Shown here: positions 21,098 through 32,293 of the stretch, one piece after another
How positions within the stretch are numbered: the first letter of the stretch is position 1
Layout: each line of letters starts with the position of its first letter
Assembly: GCF_004359215.1 (NCBI RefSeq)
Contig: NC_090610.1
Location: forward strand, 881,766-945,765
DNA: 64,000 nt
From: Bremia lactucae
Lineage: Eukaryota; Oomycota; Peronosporomycetes; Peronosporales; Peronosporaceae
Direction: 5' to 3'
Notes under the pieces: generated by a model
Told to the model about the DNA's origin: nothing
The model's input: the letters and a program-made list of their open reading frames with translations, nothing else
Database searches by the model: none
Translations under genes and position numbers: made by a program

Positions 21098-21509
21098 TGT
21101 AACGGCTTAATGCTGCCCTCTGTTACACAAACCCGTGAAGCACACTTGGTGTACTTAAGAAATGGTCAATTACTTAAATAAAGTAATTAGATCCACTACG
21201 TGGGTGTGGTTCACTTTGTGACCCACCCTTGTGTATGTGATGCACATGAGAGAATTCAATTTGACGGGGATGACGGCTAGCGTTATCCAAAATTCGAGGT
21301 TTCTAGAGTAATGCGCTCAAAATTATTTAAATACCTTGTATTTTGGATAACGCTATATTTATAATTGGTCAAAACAGGGTTTATAATTTATATAATCAGT
21401 CTGAAAACCTCTTCCTAGTCGACAAGTGCGCAAGTGGAGCCGGATTACCGCTCCCGTGACGTCACTGATACTAAGGTTTCTAGTTCGTTGGGTGAGGTCG
21501 CTTAGGCGC
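21098..21509 (+). repeat. Family C LTR, 3'-truncated
   Basis: It starts TGTAACGGCTTAATGCTGCC and contains GGGTGTGGTTCAC, GATGCACATGAG and GATGACGGCTAGCGTTATCC, matching the minus-strand LTR at 26532-27097. It stops at about CGCTTAGGC, short of the expected end. The next 170 bases (21510-21680) have no recognised content. Confidence 0.7.
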
Positions 21510-21929
21510 CCAGCTTTTGAGCTTTGCCGATCGTGATGACACCTTCGTGGATGTATCACATCATGTGTGTTGCTCTTAATATTTCATAGGTAATTAGTAA
21601 TATTGTACAGAATGGTGGTCTTTCATGCAATGTCATATGCACAATCTTGTCATCAGTAATTTACTTGGACCCAGAGTCTAACCACTATCAAGTACAAGTA
21701 GATAACATAAGTTGGACTGTATAGCCTTAGCTACTGACAAGACGGTCTTGTTGTTCGATGCTAGCGAAGTGTGACTAACTAATGATGGGCCACGCGCAAA
21801 TCTTGTTAAGAGACAAGCTAAAAATAAATCTTGCGTTTTAGTAAAAAATCGATCCGATAAAATGATTCGACTTTTTTGCGTGATGCCATAAGGCAGCGCA
21901 TAAACAAGACTGGCGTCCGAGGATGTCAA

Positions 21930-22675
21930 AGTCCGTTTATTTAAAACTATGTATCACCTGTACTGGCGTCGCTATCGTGCGTAATACATCAGCCACAACC
22001 CGATTGACATGTACCGTTTAGCCATCGGTCTGGGGATGATCTGCGGTCGACATGTGGATTTTGCTACCTAGCAGCTCAAACAAATGACGCCAAAAACCAG
22101 ACGTAAAACGCGGATCCCGGTCCAGTACTGTGGACTCGGGCATCCCGTGTAGTTGGTATACTGGATCCAGGAACAAGATAGCTGCCTCCTTGTATATGAT
22201 CGATGTTTTACATGGTGGTAAGTGCACCATCTTGCTCAGTCTGTCTACATAGACGACGAGCCTGTCCGACCCTGTGGTCGGGCGGCATGCCAAACATGAA
22301 GTCCAGACTGACTCACTTCCAACAATCCGTTGGAATCGGTAGCGGCTTTAATGGCGCACTGATGGAGGGTGCAGGCTTAATGCGCTGACACTGTTCGCAA
22401 GAGCAAATATTGTCCACCCATCGATACAGGTGTGGCCACCCCAATGCTTTCGACACTTTAAAATGTCTTTTCACGACACAGATACTCACTCGATGGCGCT
22501 CATGGAGCTCGTGAAGTATCATCAGCTTAGAATCTGTGTCATGAGGTACATAGATTCTCAAGGGATGACAAGGTGATAGCTGATGCCATAACTGGCGATC
22601 GCGGATGCTTAAGTTATTAAGCGTAGTCATCAGGTGCGACGGAAGGGGTGCCGTTCGTCCACCTGAGTGATTCAA
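21930..22675 (-). pseudogene. Degenerate integrase, family C
   Basis: The frame at 22293-22018 reads DRLVVYVDRLSKMVHLPPCK, then LDRDPRFTSGFWRHLFELLG and IHMSTADHPQTDG: the integrase core with the first two catalytic aspartates. Upstream at 22675-22313 is the zinc-binding region (YRWVDNICSCEQCQRIKPAP). Confidence 0.8.
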
Positions 22676-23990
22676 CAGCAGGCGACAATGTTCGTCCTGA
22701 CTGTAGCTATCTTGTTTATCAGAGGCTTAATGGCTGCCAACGTTGACGGCTCAGATTGTGCTTTAGAACTAGACACACTTTCCTGGTGTCGTACCTCAAA
22801 GTGTGGTCTGCGCGACAACGCGTCAGCTAATACATTTGATTTTCCCAACTTTTATTCAACTATGATATTAAATTCAGAGAAAAATGGAAACCATCTTGTC
22901 ATTCTAGGCGAGAGGTGCGATGAATTTATTGCGGTCTGCAATGATGCGTGATCCGTGTAAACCACAAATGGTTCGATGCCCAGTAGGTGCACTCGAAACT
23001 TAACAAGAGCATACTTTTTAAAATGTAACTCCTTGTCATGCACACAGAAATTCGGTTTGACGGCTTTTAAGAACCAGGACTGATAAGAAATAACACGGCC
23101 AACGCCGTCGTCATCCTTTTGCATGAGCGCGCTACCAATTGCAAAATTGCTTGCATCGCAGACGACGCTCAAGGGCTTATCCGCGTCTGGCAATGCCAAG
23201 ACCGGTGTTTCTATAAGAGATTGCTTCACTAATGTAAAAGCATCTTCATGTTCTTTTGACGAAACCCACTCTGCGTCGTTTTTAGGGAGGCCAGACAAAG
23301 GCTTAGTTCGCTCAGCATAATTCTCGCTATATTATGCAAAAAAATAGCGAGCCGCGGGAATTGGCGGAACCCTTTAAATGTCGTGGGATTGGCCATTTCT
23401 TTACAGCCTTTACCTTGTCTGGGTTTGCTCGTACACCATGTGTACCTACGATGCAGCCCAGCACAGGTATCTTGGGGTCCTCTATGACGCACTTAGGCGC
23501 ACCCAGAGTCTTTAGCACAGCATCCAAATGACGGTTGTGTGACTCTATTTTGCTCAGTCCGTCCTCGCCCCTACTATGAACAAAATTTTGTCAGAGTTAT
23601 GAGGCGCGTAGGCACGGTGCTGACGCATCACGTGAGCCACCACTCGGTTGAATGTCGCCGGTATATTGTTTTAAACTTTGGGGCATCACAAGCCACTGCC
23701 AAAGCATACCGCTTGGGGTGCTTACTGCCGTTCTAGCCACATTGGACTTTCTCATGCGTACCTGATAGTTGCTATCTTTTAAATCGAACGCGGGAAAGAT
23801 AGTTGACTTTCTCATGGAGTAAACAGAACATCTTTCCGCGGGATTGGAGTCTGCGCCGGTATGATCGCCGTGTTCAGCTTTTTGTAAACATGAACCACGC
23901 GTCATCCACCTGTGGCTTCACGCACACAAAAAGTCGGGCTGCAGTGAGGATATTTACTCTCACGGACATGTCTCGCCTTGGCTCGATGTC
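22676..23990 (-). pseudogene. Degenerate reverse transcriptase and RNase H, family C
   Basis: The minus-strand frame at 23298-22852 has SLIETPVLALPDADKPLSVV, CDASNFAIGSALMQKDDDGV and the RNase H signature FVVYTDHASLQTAINSSHLS. The frame at 23527-23327 has the thumb-like ILGCIVGTHGVRANPDKVKA. The palm near 23600-23905 is frameshifted (VSTPSGMLWQWLVMPQSLKQ). Confidence 0.8.
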
Positions 23991-24816
23991 GAAGACTTCG
24001 TCGATATAATCGACTTTTCTTTCGGCAACGGCCATTTCCTGGTCACACCATACTTGGTGCCAGGTTCAAATCAATTTCGTGCCCAATGACTCTATCTGCT
24101 GGTGGGCAGCTCGGCGTTTCTCTGGGAAAACATCGCGATATAACTATAAAACTTCAAAACACGGAATGTCTCTCAAGGCATTCCAACCTTGAGCAGCGAA
24201 CCGTATCATTTTGTCCGTTTCTAGGACGCTCTCATTCATTGTGGACGACGAAAAAAGTCCACCTCTTCTGGAACTGGTTTGACTACTTCGTGGATAGTTC
24301 CTACAAGAACAGATCCCACGACATCTCCGGGAGTTTCACTATCCCCTCAGCAGATTCCAAGACATGCTGCCTCCGCTATATTGTCTTCGACGGCCTCAAA
24401 CCCCTTCATTCGAAGGCCCGTTCTCTTGAATTGGGACCGATCCAAAGGTCACTCGTTTTGACGTACCTTTGATCGACCTTATCTGTCTGGCACTCGTTCT
24501 CCAAATCATTAAGACCTTTGACTGAACATTGGGTGCCGTTGCTCGCCTGGCTAACGCACCCCTTCCAACCGCACCAGGTTTTAGACTCTGCGCCGGTTCA
24601 TGCGACGCTTGCCTTCCTGTCAGCTTGCTGTCTACTGCCACAGGCTTTCGGCTCTTTGCAGGACATTCGGACGCATGACTACTTGTCATCGTCCTTTTCT
24701 CTACACCAGTTTCTCCGACCTGGGAAAGACTTTGTGTCACCTGACTTCCCGTCAGTGTACTTCTGCTACATCAGGCTTTAGGCTTTGGGTAGGACCTGGT
24801 GACATTTGACATATCG

Positions 24817-25290
24817 TCAACGCACCCTCAACTCCGTCTGACACGACATCAGTTGCATATGCCTCTCGCAGGAGCACATCCTTTCGGTGTCCTGTGTAGA
24901 GTTAGCAATTGTGTGTGTACACCAGTCTATCCATGGTAGGTGTTTCGCCAACCATGGCATGCCTAAGATGAGGTCATACAGAAATTTTATACTTAGCACT
25001 GTGAACTTCTCTTTACAAGAGAAGTCACTACAACTGAAGGCGAGTTCAACTTGAACTCCCTCAGACTTTACGAGCGCGCTGTTCGCTAAACAAACGGTCG
25101 CCTCTTCTAGCTTGCCATTCTGGTAACGCGACTCAAACATCGCCGGTCTCTTTCTTAGAGCCGCGAGTTTTTCGAAATTCTGTGATGCACCCGAATCCAC
25201 TAGGAGGGTCATCACCTATTATCATAGCCTCTTACTTTAGCGCTATAGACATCATAGCCTCTTACTTTAGCGCTATAGACCAGCAGGGTT
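24817..25290 (-). pseudogene. Aspartic protease, family C
   Basis: The frame at 25215-24817 begins MMTLLVDSGASQNFEKLAAL, with the DSGA active site, and continues through VKSEGVQVELAFSCSDFSCK and LILGMPWLAKHLPWIDW. It is the most intact protease in the window. Directly before it is a 30-base tandem duplication (25221-25280). Confidence 0.8.
25221..25280. repeat. 30-base tandem duplication in family C coding sequence
   Basis: The unit beginning ATCATAGCCTCTTACTTTAG is repeated exactly at 25221-25250 and 25251-25280. On the minus strand it duplicates ten codons (VYSAKVRGYD) just before the protease. The plus-strand copy at about 62800-62830 has only one unit. Confidence 0.9.
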
Positions 25291-25339
25291 GAGATCCGAA
25301 ATTTTGAGACCTCAGGGACTATGCTACCCATTTGTTCGA

Positions 25340-26481
25340 CAACTCTGAATTTACGGGTAGCTTCAGAGTCCGTCACTAGGACATCCCGCCCTTACTGCGC
25401 TCCTGCATCTTTTGAGCCCTCGGTGGTCGTTGCAGAACTCATGCGTCTTGCACGCTAGTTCTTGCCATCGCCTTTTGGGAAGGGAGTCCTCTTGCTGGAC
25501 GTCTTTGCCCCAGCAGGGACCCTGGCATTGCAGCGAGCAATCATAAGTCCGCGCTTGCTGCATACAAAGCAGACGACGTCGCATTGTTCAACTCCGTGGG
25601 AGTGGCATCTGACCTCTCGGCCGACGGCTTATACCTGTATAAGCTGTCGCCGAGGCACTCTTGTAGGATTGCTCCTCAACTAAGGCAATTTGAATTGCCT
25701 CTACCATCGTCGACGGCACGTATCTAAAAAGGGCCTGTCGCGATGAGCCATGCCGCAGTCCATTCACAAACGTGGGCCTCTTAATGTGCTCCGAAATTGG
25801 ACCTATCGATATGGAAGCCGACAGCGAGTGCATCTCCTGCACATACTCTTGCAGGGATCGCTTTTTCTGTTGCGCTTTAAATAAGCCCGCATGAAGCAAC
25901 AGCTCGTAGAACGGCGGCTGGTACATGGAGCGAATCTTTTCGTAAAGATTGTCCATGTAGGGAAAGACCTCCGTGCGCCATAAGCGACATTTAAGCACAC
26001 TCTGAGGCCTTACTGCACAGATGCGACATGACGAGCGACACCATCCGGCTGTTGTCTTCGATGAGCTGCGCCACACCGCATTGCTCCACGGCTAAAACCA
26101 GTGTAAAATCGTGTGCGCTGCAGTTCCATCGTACTTGGGCGGGTCCATCTGAATCGTCCTCAGCTGATGCGGCCGGGCGGAGAGCATCTCAACAGTCCTG
26201 TTGAGAGCCTCGCTGCGAGCCTTTTCACGCCTAAGCTCACCCTGAGTCTTTGTGACGGACTCCGCCCCAGCATGGCTCTGTGCCTCGGACGCGGCCCTCC
26301 GTTGTCCGAGCACGAATGCCTCAAACTGCTCCAAGTTAGCAGCCTGTTGCTCAGGAGGACTACCCAAGAGCCTGGCCAGAGCTTGCTCCTCAAGTACCCG
26401 CGCCAAGTGCTCTGCTACATCCCGATAATGTTCGGAGGCGTGTAGGATATGAGCCCAATCAATGTTGAGGCTCATCCTCAC
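25340..26481 (-). pseudogene. gag, family C, with damaged zinc knuckle
   Basis: The start at 26481 reads MRMSLNIDWAHILHASEHYR. A coiled-coil-like, Glu/Arg/Ala-rich segment follows (EQFEAFVLGQRRAASEAQSH), then QMDPPKYDGTAAHTILHWF up to a stop at 26092. The capsid continues in the frame at 26076-25588. The zinc knuckle near 25530-25580 reads CFVCSKRGLMIARC, where Leu replaces the histidine ligand of CX2CX4HX4C. Confidence 0.8.
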
Positions 26482-26531
26482 GGAAACTCTCTGAGAGACG
26501 GGTCGTGGGAAGGACTACAAGTGCTACCAAG

Positions 26532-27097
26532 TGTAGTCGGGCGCTACTTAAAGCTGTCACACACTACTAGAACAGACCTTTAGAGCAAAGTGAGGAAGCC
26601 GTTAACCGCCTCCTCTCACGTACAGTAAGGCAATTGGTGGGCCTAAGCGACCTCGCCCAACGAACTTGAAATCTTAGTTTCAGCGACGTCACGGGAGCGG
26701 TAATTTGGCTCCATGTGCGCACTTGTCAATCAGAAAGTATTTTACAGACTGATTTAACAAGAATTAATGAGAACAGCTACTTTAGGTTATGCGTTATGTT
26801 TATTCGTATTACTGTAAAATGTATTTTATAAGAATTATGATGCCATCTCTGTAGATATGCAATGATATGTATTGCGAGCGTATTATTCTACATACCTCGT
26901 ATCTTGGATGACGCTAGCCGTCATCCTCGTAAATGTGAATGCCCTCAGGTGCATCACATACACAAGGGTGGGTCACAATGTGAACCACACCCAATGGTGG
27001 GTCTAATTACTTCGCTTAAGTAATTGACGATCCTTTTAAGTACGCAAAGTGTACTTAACAGAGATTGTGTAACATAGGGCAACTTTAGCCCGTTACA
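26532..27097 (-). repeat. Family C 5' LTR of copy C1
   Basis: On the minus strand it starts TGTAACGGGCTAAAGTTGCC and ends GCGCCCGACTACA, directly followed by CTTGGTAGCACTTG as primer-binding site. The length is 566 bases. Confidence 0.85.
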
Positions 27098-27110
27098 AAA
27101 GCAGCCTCAA

Positions 27111-27538
27111 TGAAACGGAGTGTATCATTACATGAAATTGACACTTGAAGTTTGTTGATTAATATGTTATCGAAGAAAGAGATAATATTCGGAAATTATT
27201 ACTCACGTAGTAATATTCGGAAAGCTCATCCTTTAGTAGATATAGGCCATTATCCCCGGTCCAGTCAGCGCTGGACGCGCGCAAAGAGAGAGACAGATAA
27301 TACTTTATTACATGTTTTGTAATAGTATATAATTAAGTTAGTATAAATAGATAGAAAACAAAAGAACTTAATTATATTAAATATAGTTATATTTTGACCC
27401 TCTTTAAAGCAACTGTTTTAAATAGAGCCTTCCTCTGCACGTACTATGTACATGAAGTGACTTGAGGCACCACTCGCACTAAGGCTGTGCGAAGAGGACT
27501 TGTAATGAAACAGTACAAGTAGGCAGTGCCCCGTTACA
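27111..27538 (+). repeat. Family B 5' LTR, outer end of left inverted-repeat arm
   Basis: It begins TGAAACGGAGTGTATCATTA and ends GTGCCCCGTTACA, followed by CCTGGTAGCACTG as primer-binding site. Its mirror partner is the LTR at 40297-40734. Confidence 0.85.
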
Positions 27539-27588
27539 CCTGGTAGCACTGTGTAGTCTATTTAACGACCGCAATTCCATCATCTAAC

Positions 27589-28750
27589 ATGGACATATTA
27601 GATGATAATGGAAATACGCATCACGTTTCGCGTGATAGCTACTCCTTTCTAAGTGACATAGAAAGGAGTGTGGTCGAACGAATGAGTTCGACCGTAGGGA
27701 ACGATTTTAGCTTGGCCATGCTGTCCGGTTTGGAAAGAGATGCCCCCCATTCAGCCATCGCCAAGTTCATACAACATGAATATGACGAGGGGAAGGAGAA
27801 GAAAACCTATCACAATCAGCAAGACTCTCAACAGGCCGAACTGTTGAGGTTACAACAGGTACAGACCCCTGTACCGGGGATGACGCACACGCGTCGTCCC
27901 AAAACCTTAAAAATTGAAATCTCTTAGTATGTAAAGATCGAAGAAGACTCTTTCTTAAGATGGTTCGTCGAGTTGGACGATGCTATAAGGGCTCGTCACA
28001 TCGTTGACGAGCAAATGCAAGTCGCATTTGCTCATTCGAAATTAGCAGGTCGTGCTGAACCTTAAGTTGCGCGATCCGTATGTCTTTGAGTCACTAGAGG
28101 CTTTCAGAGCCCAGCTCAAACAGACGTTTGAACCGCTTAAGGCTGAGTTCAGAGCTCGATCACAGCTTCTGAAACTCAAGCAAGGCAAGCGTGATGTTTA
28201 CTCTTATGCGTAGTATATACTACTCTTAGCGAGTTGTATCACAAACAACCCAGTCCATGAACACACGTTGATTGCGGTGTTTATGCAAGGTCTTACGGAT
28301 GGTCCCGTAAAGACCCATCTGTTCCGCTTGAAACTGGATACGCTTGAAGAAGCAATATCGAAATATCTGTTGCGGAACAGGAGGACTTTAGCTTGAGACA
28401 GGCTCAAGCTAGTTCGTCATCGTATCGTCCTTCAAGACGACACGAGCTTGGAGGTCCAGAAATGCAATCGCTGTCAAAAATAAGGACACTACGCTCATGA
28501 GTGCAGTGCCCCACGTCCAGTACCGAGAGGTACTGAACGAAATAATGAACCGTATGCCAAAAAGGGCAACGGTCGCTGGTCCGACGTTGTTGCGAAATCG
28601 CAACAACGAAGCGGGCCTATCGGTTCAATTGAGTTATCTTCGAAGTAAACTTTCGGAGGCGCATACAGATCAAGAGTATAAGCGCCTACTCTTATTCCGT
28701 CATTAACCAAGACATTCAAAGTCTCGGTTTCTTCCTTGGACCCCTTTTCC
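27589..28750 (+). pseudogene. Family B gag, plus strand (left arm)
   Basis: The start MDILDDNGNTHHVSRDSYSF is at 27589. Later segments match the gag at 37014-38137 (FKRLRDPYVF-, KAEFRARSQLLKLKQGKRDV-like text in shifted frames) and end in the Arg/Asn-rich tail near 28600. Stops and frameshifts interrupt it. At about 28625 it joins a minus-strand protease-region fragment. Confidence 0.8.
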
Positions 28751-29562
28751 ACAGGCTGCCGAGGGTTTAATAGCTCGGAATGCTGACGTCAACTCACTTA
28801 AGCATTAACATTTTTAAGAGCTTTCTCCTTAAGTACGTGGGGACTTTTTTCTTCAACGTCTTCCGAATGTGATTGCGCTATCACAGTCGGGTCCTCTACG
28901 TTCGACTCTCTATTCGACCTAGGATTATCGTGTTGTCCCTTTTGGTTAACTGGTATCTTCCTTGGATGTCGCCCGCTAGGAGTACGTTCATGTCTCTATC
29001 AACTCGACTTATTCGAGTGGTGGACCTTCGGCGCTGCCTGTGCATTCGCACATTCGCCGGCAGCTGACTCCGCAGTGTGATTAGTAATTTCGCTGTGATC
29101 TTGTGCAGCCGTACTAACGACCGTATCCCAAGTGAGGCCATCGCACTCACTCGTAGTACATCCACACGCTTGTGGACGCTCCAAGACGTTCATCAGATGG
29201 CCATCTGATGAACAAGTGCCAGGCATCTTTACGGATCGATGCTGCCAGCTGATCCTTGGCTCGTATTTTTCTGAGCCAAGGTAAACATAGGATGACATCA
29301 AATTTGTCATCCAAAATCCAGTACGATGAAATCATCATCGTACTGTAGATCTTTTAACGTGTAGTGAAATTTTACTACGCGTTCGATTACTGTTATCGAT
29401 GCGCCTGTCGCTAGACGCACCGTCATCCTCGCTGGAGGGATTTCGAGCTCAACATATTTTGAGCCTACGACCTTTTAGCGACTGGCGACGGATAAAGTTA
29501 TTCGACGCTCCGCAGTCCACTAGGGCTCTGAGTGACAAATCATTTGTCACTTTCAACTTCAA
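28626..29562 (-). pseudogene. Family B protease region, minus strand (left arm)
   Basis: The minus strand carries the protease (GASNNFIRRQSLKGRRLKYV near 29500, DDYIVLDFG then KFDVILCLPWLRKI near 29320) and the linker region down to VNDGIRVGAYTLDLYAPPKV at 28670. It is the mirror image of 38284-39220. Confidence 0.8.
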
Positions 29563-30435
29563 GGACAGACCCCTGTACCAGGGATGACGCACACGAAACC
29601 TTAAAGATTGACATCTCTAAGTATCGGGGTGTCGAAAAAGACTCACTCTTAAGATGGTTTGTCGAGTTGGACGATGCCATAAGGGCTCGGCACATCGTCG
29701 ACGAGTAAATGCAAGTCGCATTTGCTCAGTCAAATTTAACAGGTCGTGCCAAAACTTGGGCATTGGGTCTTAAATTTGCGCGACCCATATGTCTTTGGGT
29801 CGCTAGATGCTTTTAAAGCCCGGCTCAAACAGACGTTTGAACCGCCTAGGGCTAAGTTCAGAGCTCGATCAGAGCTTCTAAAACTCAAGCAAGGCAAGTG
29901 TGATGTTCACGCTTATGCCCAGCACATACGACTCTTAGCGAGTTGTATCACAAACAAACCAGTTCATAAAAACACGTTGATTACGGTGTTCATACAAGGT
30001 GTTACAGATGAAGACCCACCTGTTCCGCTTGGAACTGGAAACGCTTGAAGAAGCAATATCCGTTGCGGAACAGGAGGATTTTAGCTTGAGACAGGCTCAA
30101 GCTATTTCGTCATCGTATCGTCCTCCAAGACGACACGAGCTAGGAGGTCCAGAACCGATGGACCTCTCTTATGTTGAAAGCGAGAATCCTCGTTTTTCGA
30201 ACAATAAGCGATTGCATTATGGACCGAATGACAAAAAGGGCAACGGTCGCGGGTCCGACGTTGTTGCGAAATCGCAACACCGAGGCGGACCGCCAAAAAG
30301 CGGTCGGGGTCAGTAGGGGCGCAACGCCCTACTGATCCAGCAACCTCAAGAGAATTTGTGTATCCCTTGACTAAAGTTGCTCCAGACACACAATCATTAT
30401 GTGCCTCTGCACCAGGTGATGAGGGATACCTCATC
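29563..30435 (+). pseudogene. Family B gag fragment, plus strand
   Basis: The frame at 29746-30048 reads FGSLDAFKARLKQTFEPPRA, then RARSELLKLKQGKCDVHAYA. The frame at 29999-30316 continues to QAISSSYRPPRRHELGGPEP and LSYVESENPRFSNNKRL. The zinc knuckle has been deleted: SNNKRLHYGPNDKKG replaces SNSKRLQKCNRCQKFGHYAH of the copy at 37920. The piece is a direct (not inverted) repeat of 37350-38250. Confidence 0.8.
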
Positions 30436-30747
30436 AACCTCAACTTCTGCGTGTTGAGAGTCTTGCTGATTAAGCAAGGCTACCTTCTCCTTCGCCTCGT
30501 CAAGTTCATGTTGTATGGACTTGGCGATGGCTGAATGGAGGGCATCTCTGTCCGAAATCGGACAGCATGGCCAAGATGGCATCGTTCCCTACGCTCGAAC
30601 TCATTCGTTCGACCGCACTCCTTTCTATGTCACTTAGAAAGGAGTAGCTATCACGCGAAACGTGATGCGTATTTTCATTTCATCTAACATGTTCATGTTA
30701 GATGATTGGAACTGTGGTCCTTGGACGGACTACAAAGTGCTACCAGG
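30436..30747 (-). pseudogene. Family B gag start, minus strand, head-to-head with preceding fragment
   Basis: At about 30435 the homology switches strand. The minus strand from 30700 down reads the family B gag start and the segment ending IAKSIQHELDEAKEKVALLN at 30450. The primer-binding site GTGCTACCAGG (plus-strand view) directly abuts the LTR at 30748. Confidence 0.75.
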
Positions 30748-31187
30748 TGTAACGGGCTACTGCAGACCTGTACTGCTCTAGTACAAGTCCACTTCGCACT
30801 GCCTCAGTGCGAGTGGTGCCTCACGTCACTTCACGTACACTAGTACGTGCAGAAGAAGTCTTTTCTTTAAAACACTTGCTTTAAAGAGGGTTAATTAAAA
30901 ACTGTATCAATATAATTAAGTTCTTCTTGTCTACCTACTTAAAACTAACTTAATTATAAACTTTTACAAAATATGTACTAAAAGTCTTATCTGTCTTTCT
31001 CTTTGCGCGCGTCCAGCGCTGACTGAACCGCGAAGAAAGTAGATATAATGGTCTATATCTACCATTGGATAAGCCTTTAGAATATTACCATGTATAGTAA
31101 TATTCTCCAAATATTATCTACCTCTTAGATTATATATTAATTAACAACCTTTAAGTGTTAATTTCATGTAACGATACACCCGTTACA
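30748..31187 (-). repeat. Family B LTR, minus orientation
   Basis: It runs from TGTAACGGGCTACTGCAGAC to ATACACCCGTTACA, 440 bases, and is followed at 31188 by non-retroelement sequence. Confidence 0.85.
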
Positions 31188-31297
31188 GTAAGCGCAAAGT
31201 GATTAGTATTGGTATGATGGCTATCCGACTTTACCTCAGCAATGGTGTTGTTACCCCCCATGTCACCCTTAAGAATAATCATGCGACCAATAACTCC
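31188..31297 (-). pseudogene. Possible host exon fragment cut by an LTR
   Basis: The minus strand has a clean run GVIGRMIILKGDMGGNNTIA followed by EVKSDSHHTNTNHFALT, preceded by a plausible splice acceptor (ATGTATGCAG, near 31298-31307) and running straight into the family B LTR at 31187. The composition is protein-like and no retroelement motif is present. I do not recognise the protein. If real, a gene was interrupted or truncated by LTR insertion. Confidence 0.35.
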
Positions 31298-31307
31298 TGC
31301 ATACATT

Positions 31308-31815
31308 AAGACAACGTATTACGCTATAATTAGCCCCAGCCGCCTCCCTCGCACTTCAAACTCAAAATAAAAAAAGGTGTCAATTTAACGAAAAAGGGTG
31401 TGAATTTAGCAATTTTCATAATTTATTATGTCACAATGTTCGTCTTTAAGCTTGTGCCCTGGCTAAATCCTAACAAATTTAATGTTTGCTGAACTTCTTA
31501 AAAAACTTGCGGATTGTCAGGAACTATCCCGCATATCAAAGATTATGTTGAAAGCTAAACTTAGCCCTTGCTTTATGCAGTGATAGTGGCTACAATTGAG
31601 GAAGGCACGGTGCTCAATCTGGGTAGATTTGTATAATGTTTTACTGTCATGTGATACCTGTTGGGGTATGACAACACACTGCGTAAGAATGTCTTCGTGT
31701 AGGGAAAATGGAAAAGTAAATTCGTTCTTATAAAACCCTCATACATGTTACGTACTTAAATGTAACAGCTTCGCTTGCTCTTCTTCTTGTGTCATTCACG
31801 ACAGTAACCGCCACA
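31308..31815. other. AT-rich intergenic stretch
   Basis: No reading frame or RNA gene was recognised. There is a local near-duplication, AAAAAGGTGTCAATTTAACG and AAAAAGGGTGTGAATTTAGC, at about 31370-31412. Confidence 0.4.
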
Positions 31816-32229
31816 TCAGCACGACAACGAACCGTCGCCTGATGTTCCACCTTCAACACTCCTCCTCGACGAGAAGTTTCTAATATTGGTCTTGGCCACG
31901 AGAAATTGAAACTTCGTTGTCGAAATTGTCTTGGTCAGGAAATCAGCGAGCTGTAACTTGGTTTTAATATACTCCAGCTGTATTACCTTGTTTTTGACTT
32001 GATCACGGACAAAATGATAGCGTATATCAATGTGCTTCGCACGACTTTGATATCCTTCATTTTTCGCGATAGCAATCACACTTTGATTGTCCTCGTACAC
32101 CATTACTGGACCATTAATCTTGACCTTCATCTCCAGCAATAGCGATTTAGTCCACAATACTTCTTGTATACACAATGATAAAGCCACATATTCGGCTTCG
32201 GCAGTGCTTAGCGACACACTGTTTTGCAT
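31816..32229 (-). pseudogene. Copia RNase H
   Basis: The frame reads MQNSVSLSTAEAEYVALSLC, VMVYEDNQSVIAIAKNEGYQ and SRAKHIDIRYHFVRDQV, which are diagnostic Copia RNase H motifs with the catalytic STAEAE and EDNQS segments. It ends at a stop at 31816. Confidence 0.9.
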
Positions 32230-32293
32230 TTTTGACTTGAAAAAAAATCACGGGTGATCCGTTGACCATCACCATCACACCTGATGTTGAGCG

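Larger units (their letters stand above)
21678..27097 (-). mobile_element. Family C Gypsy element copy C1, minus strand, 3' end lost
   Basis: Reading down from 27097 the element has an LTR (26532-27097), a primer-binding site (CTTGGTAGCACTTG on the minus strand), gag, protease, reverse transcriptase, RNase H and integrase. It ends within the integrase near 21930, with unassigned sequence to 21678. The only nearby LTR on the other side (21098) is in the opposite orientation, so it is not this element's own 3' LTR. Confidence 0.85.
27111..29562. repeat. Left arm of a 2.4 kb inverted repeat (partner 38284-40734)
   Basis: Features in this interval recur on the opposite strand such that paired coordinates sum to about 67846. 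For example 28204-28407 pairs with 39439-39642, and 28999-29310 with 38536-38847, with identical translations. Over 28204-29310 there is no net length difference. Towards the LTR the arms differ by small indels (the sum falls to 67835). Confidence 0.9.

Noticed and set aside
21098..27097. A complete family C element bounded by two LTRs.
   Set aside because: The LTR at 21098 is in the opposite orientation to the LTR at 26532-27097 and to the coding sequence, so the two do not belong to one insertion.
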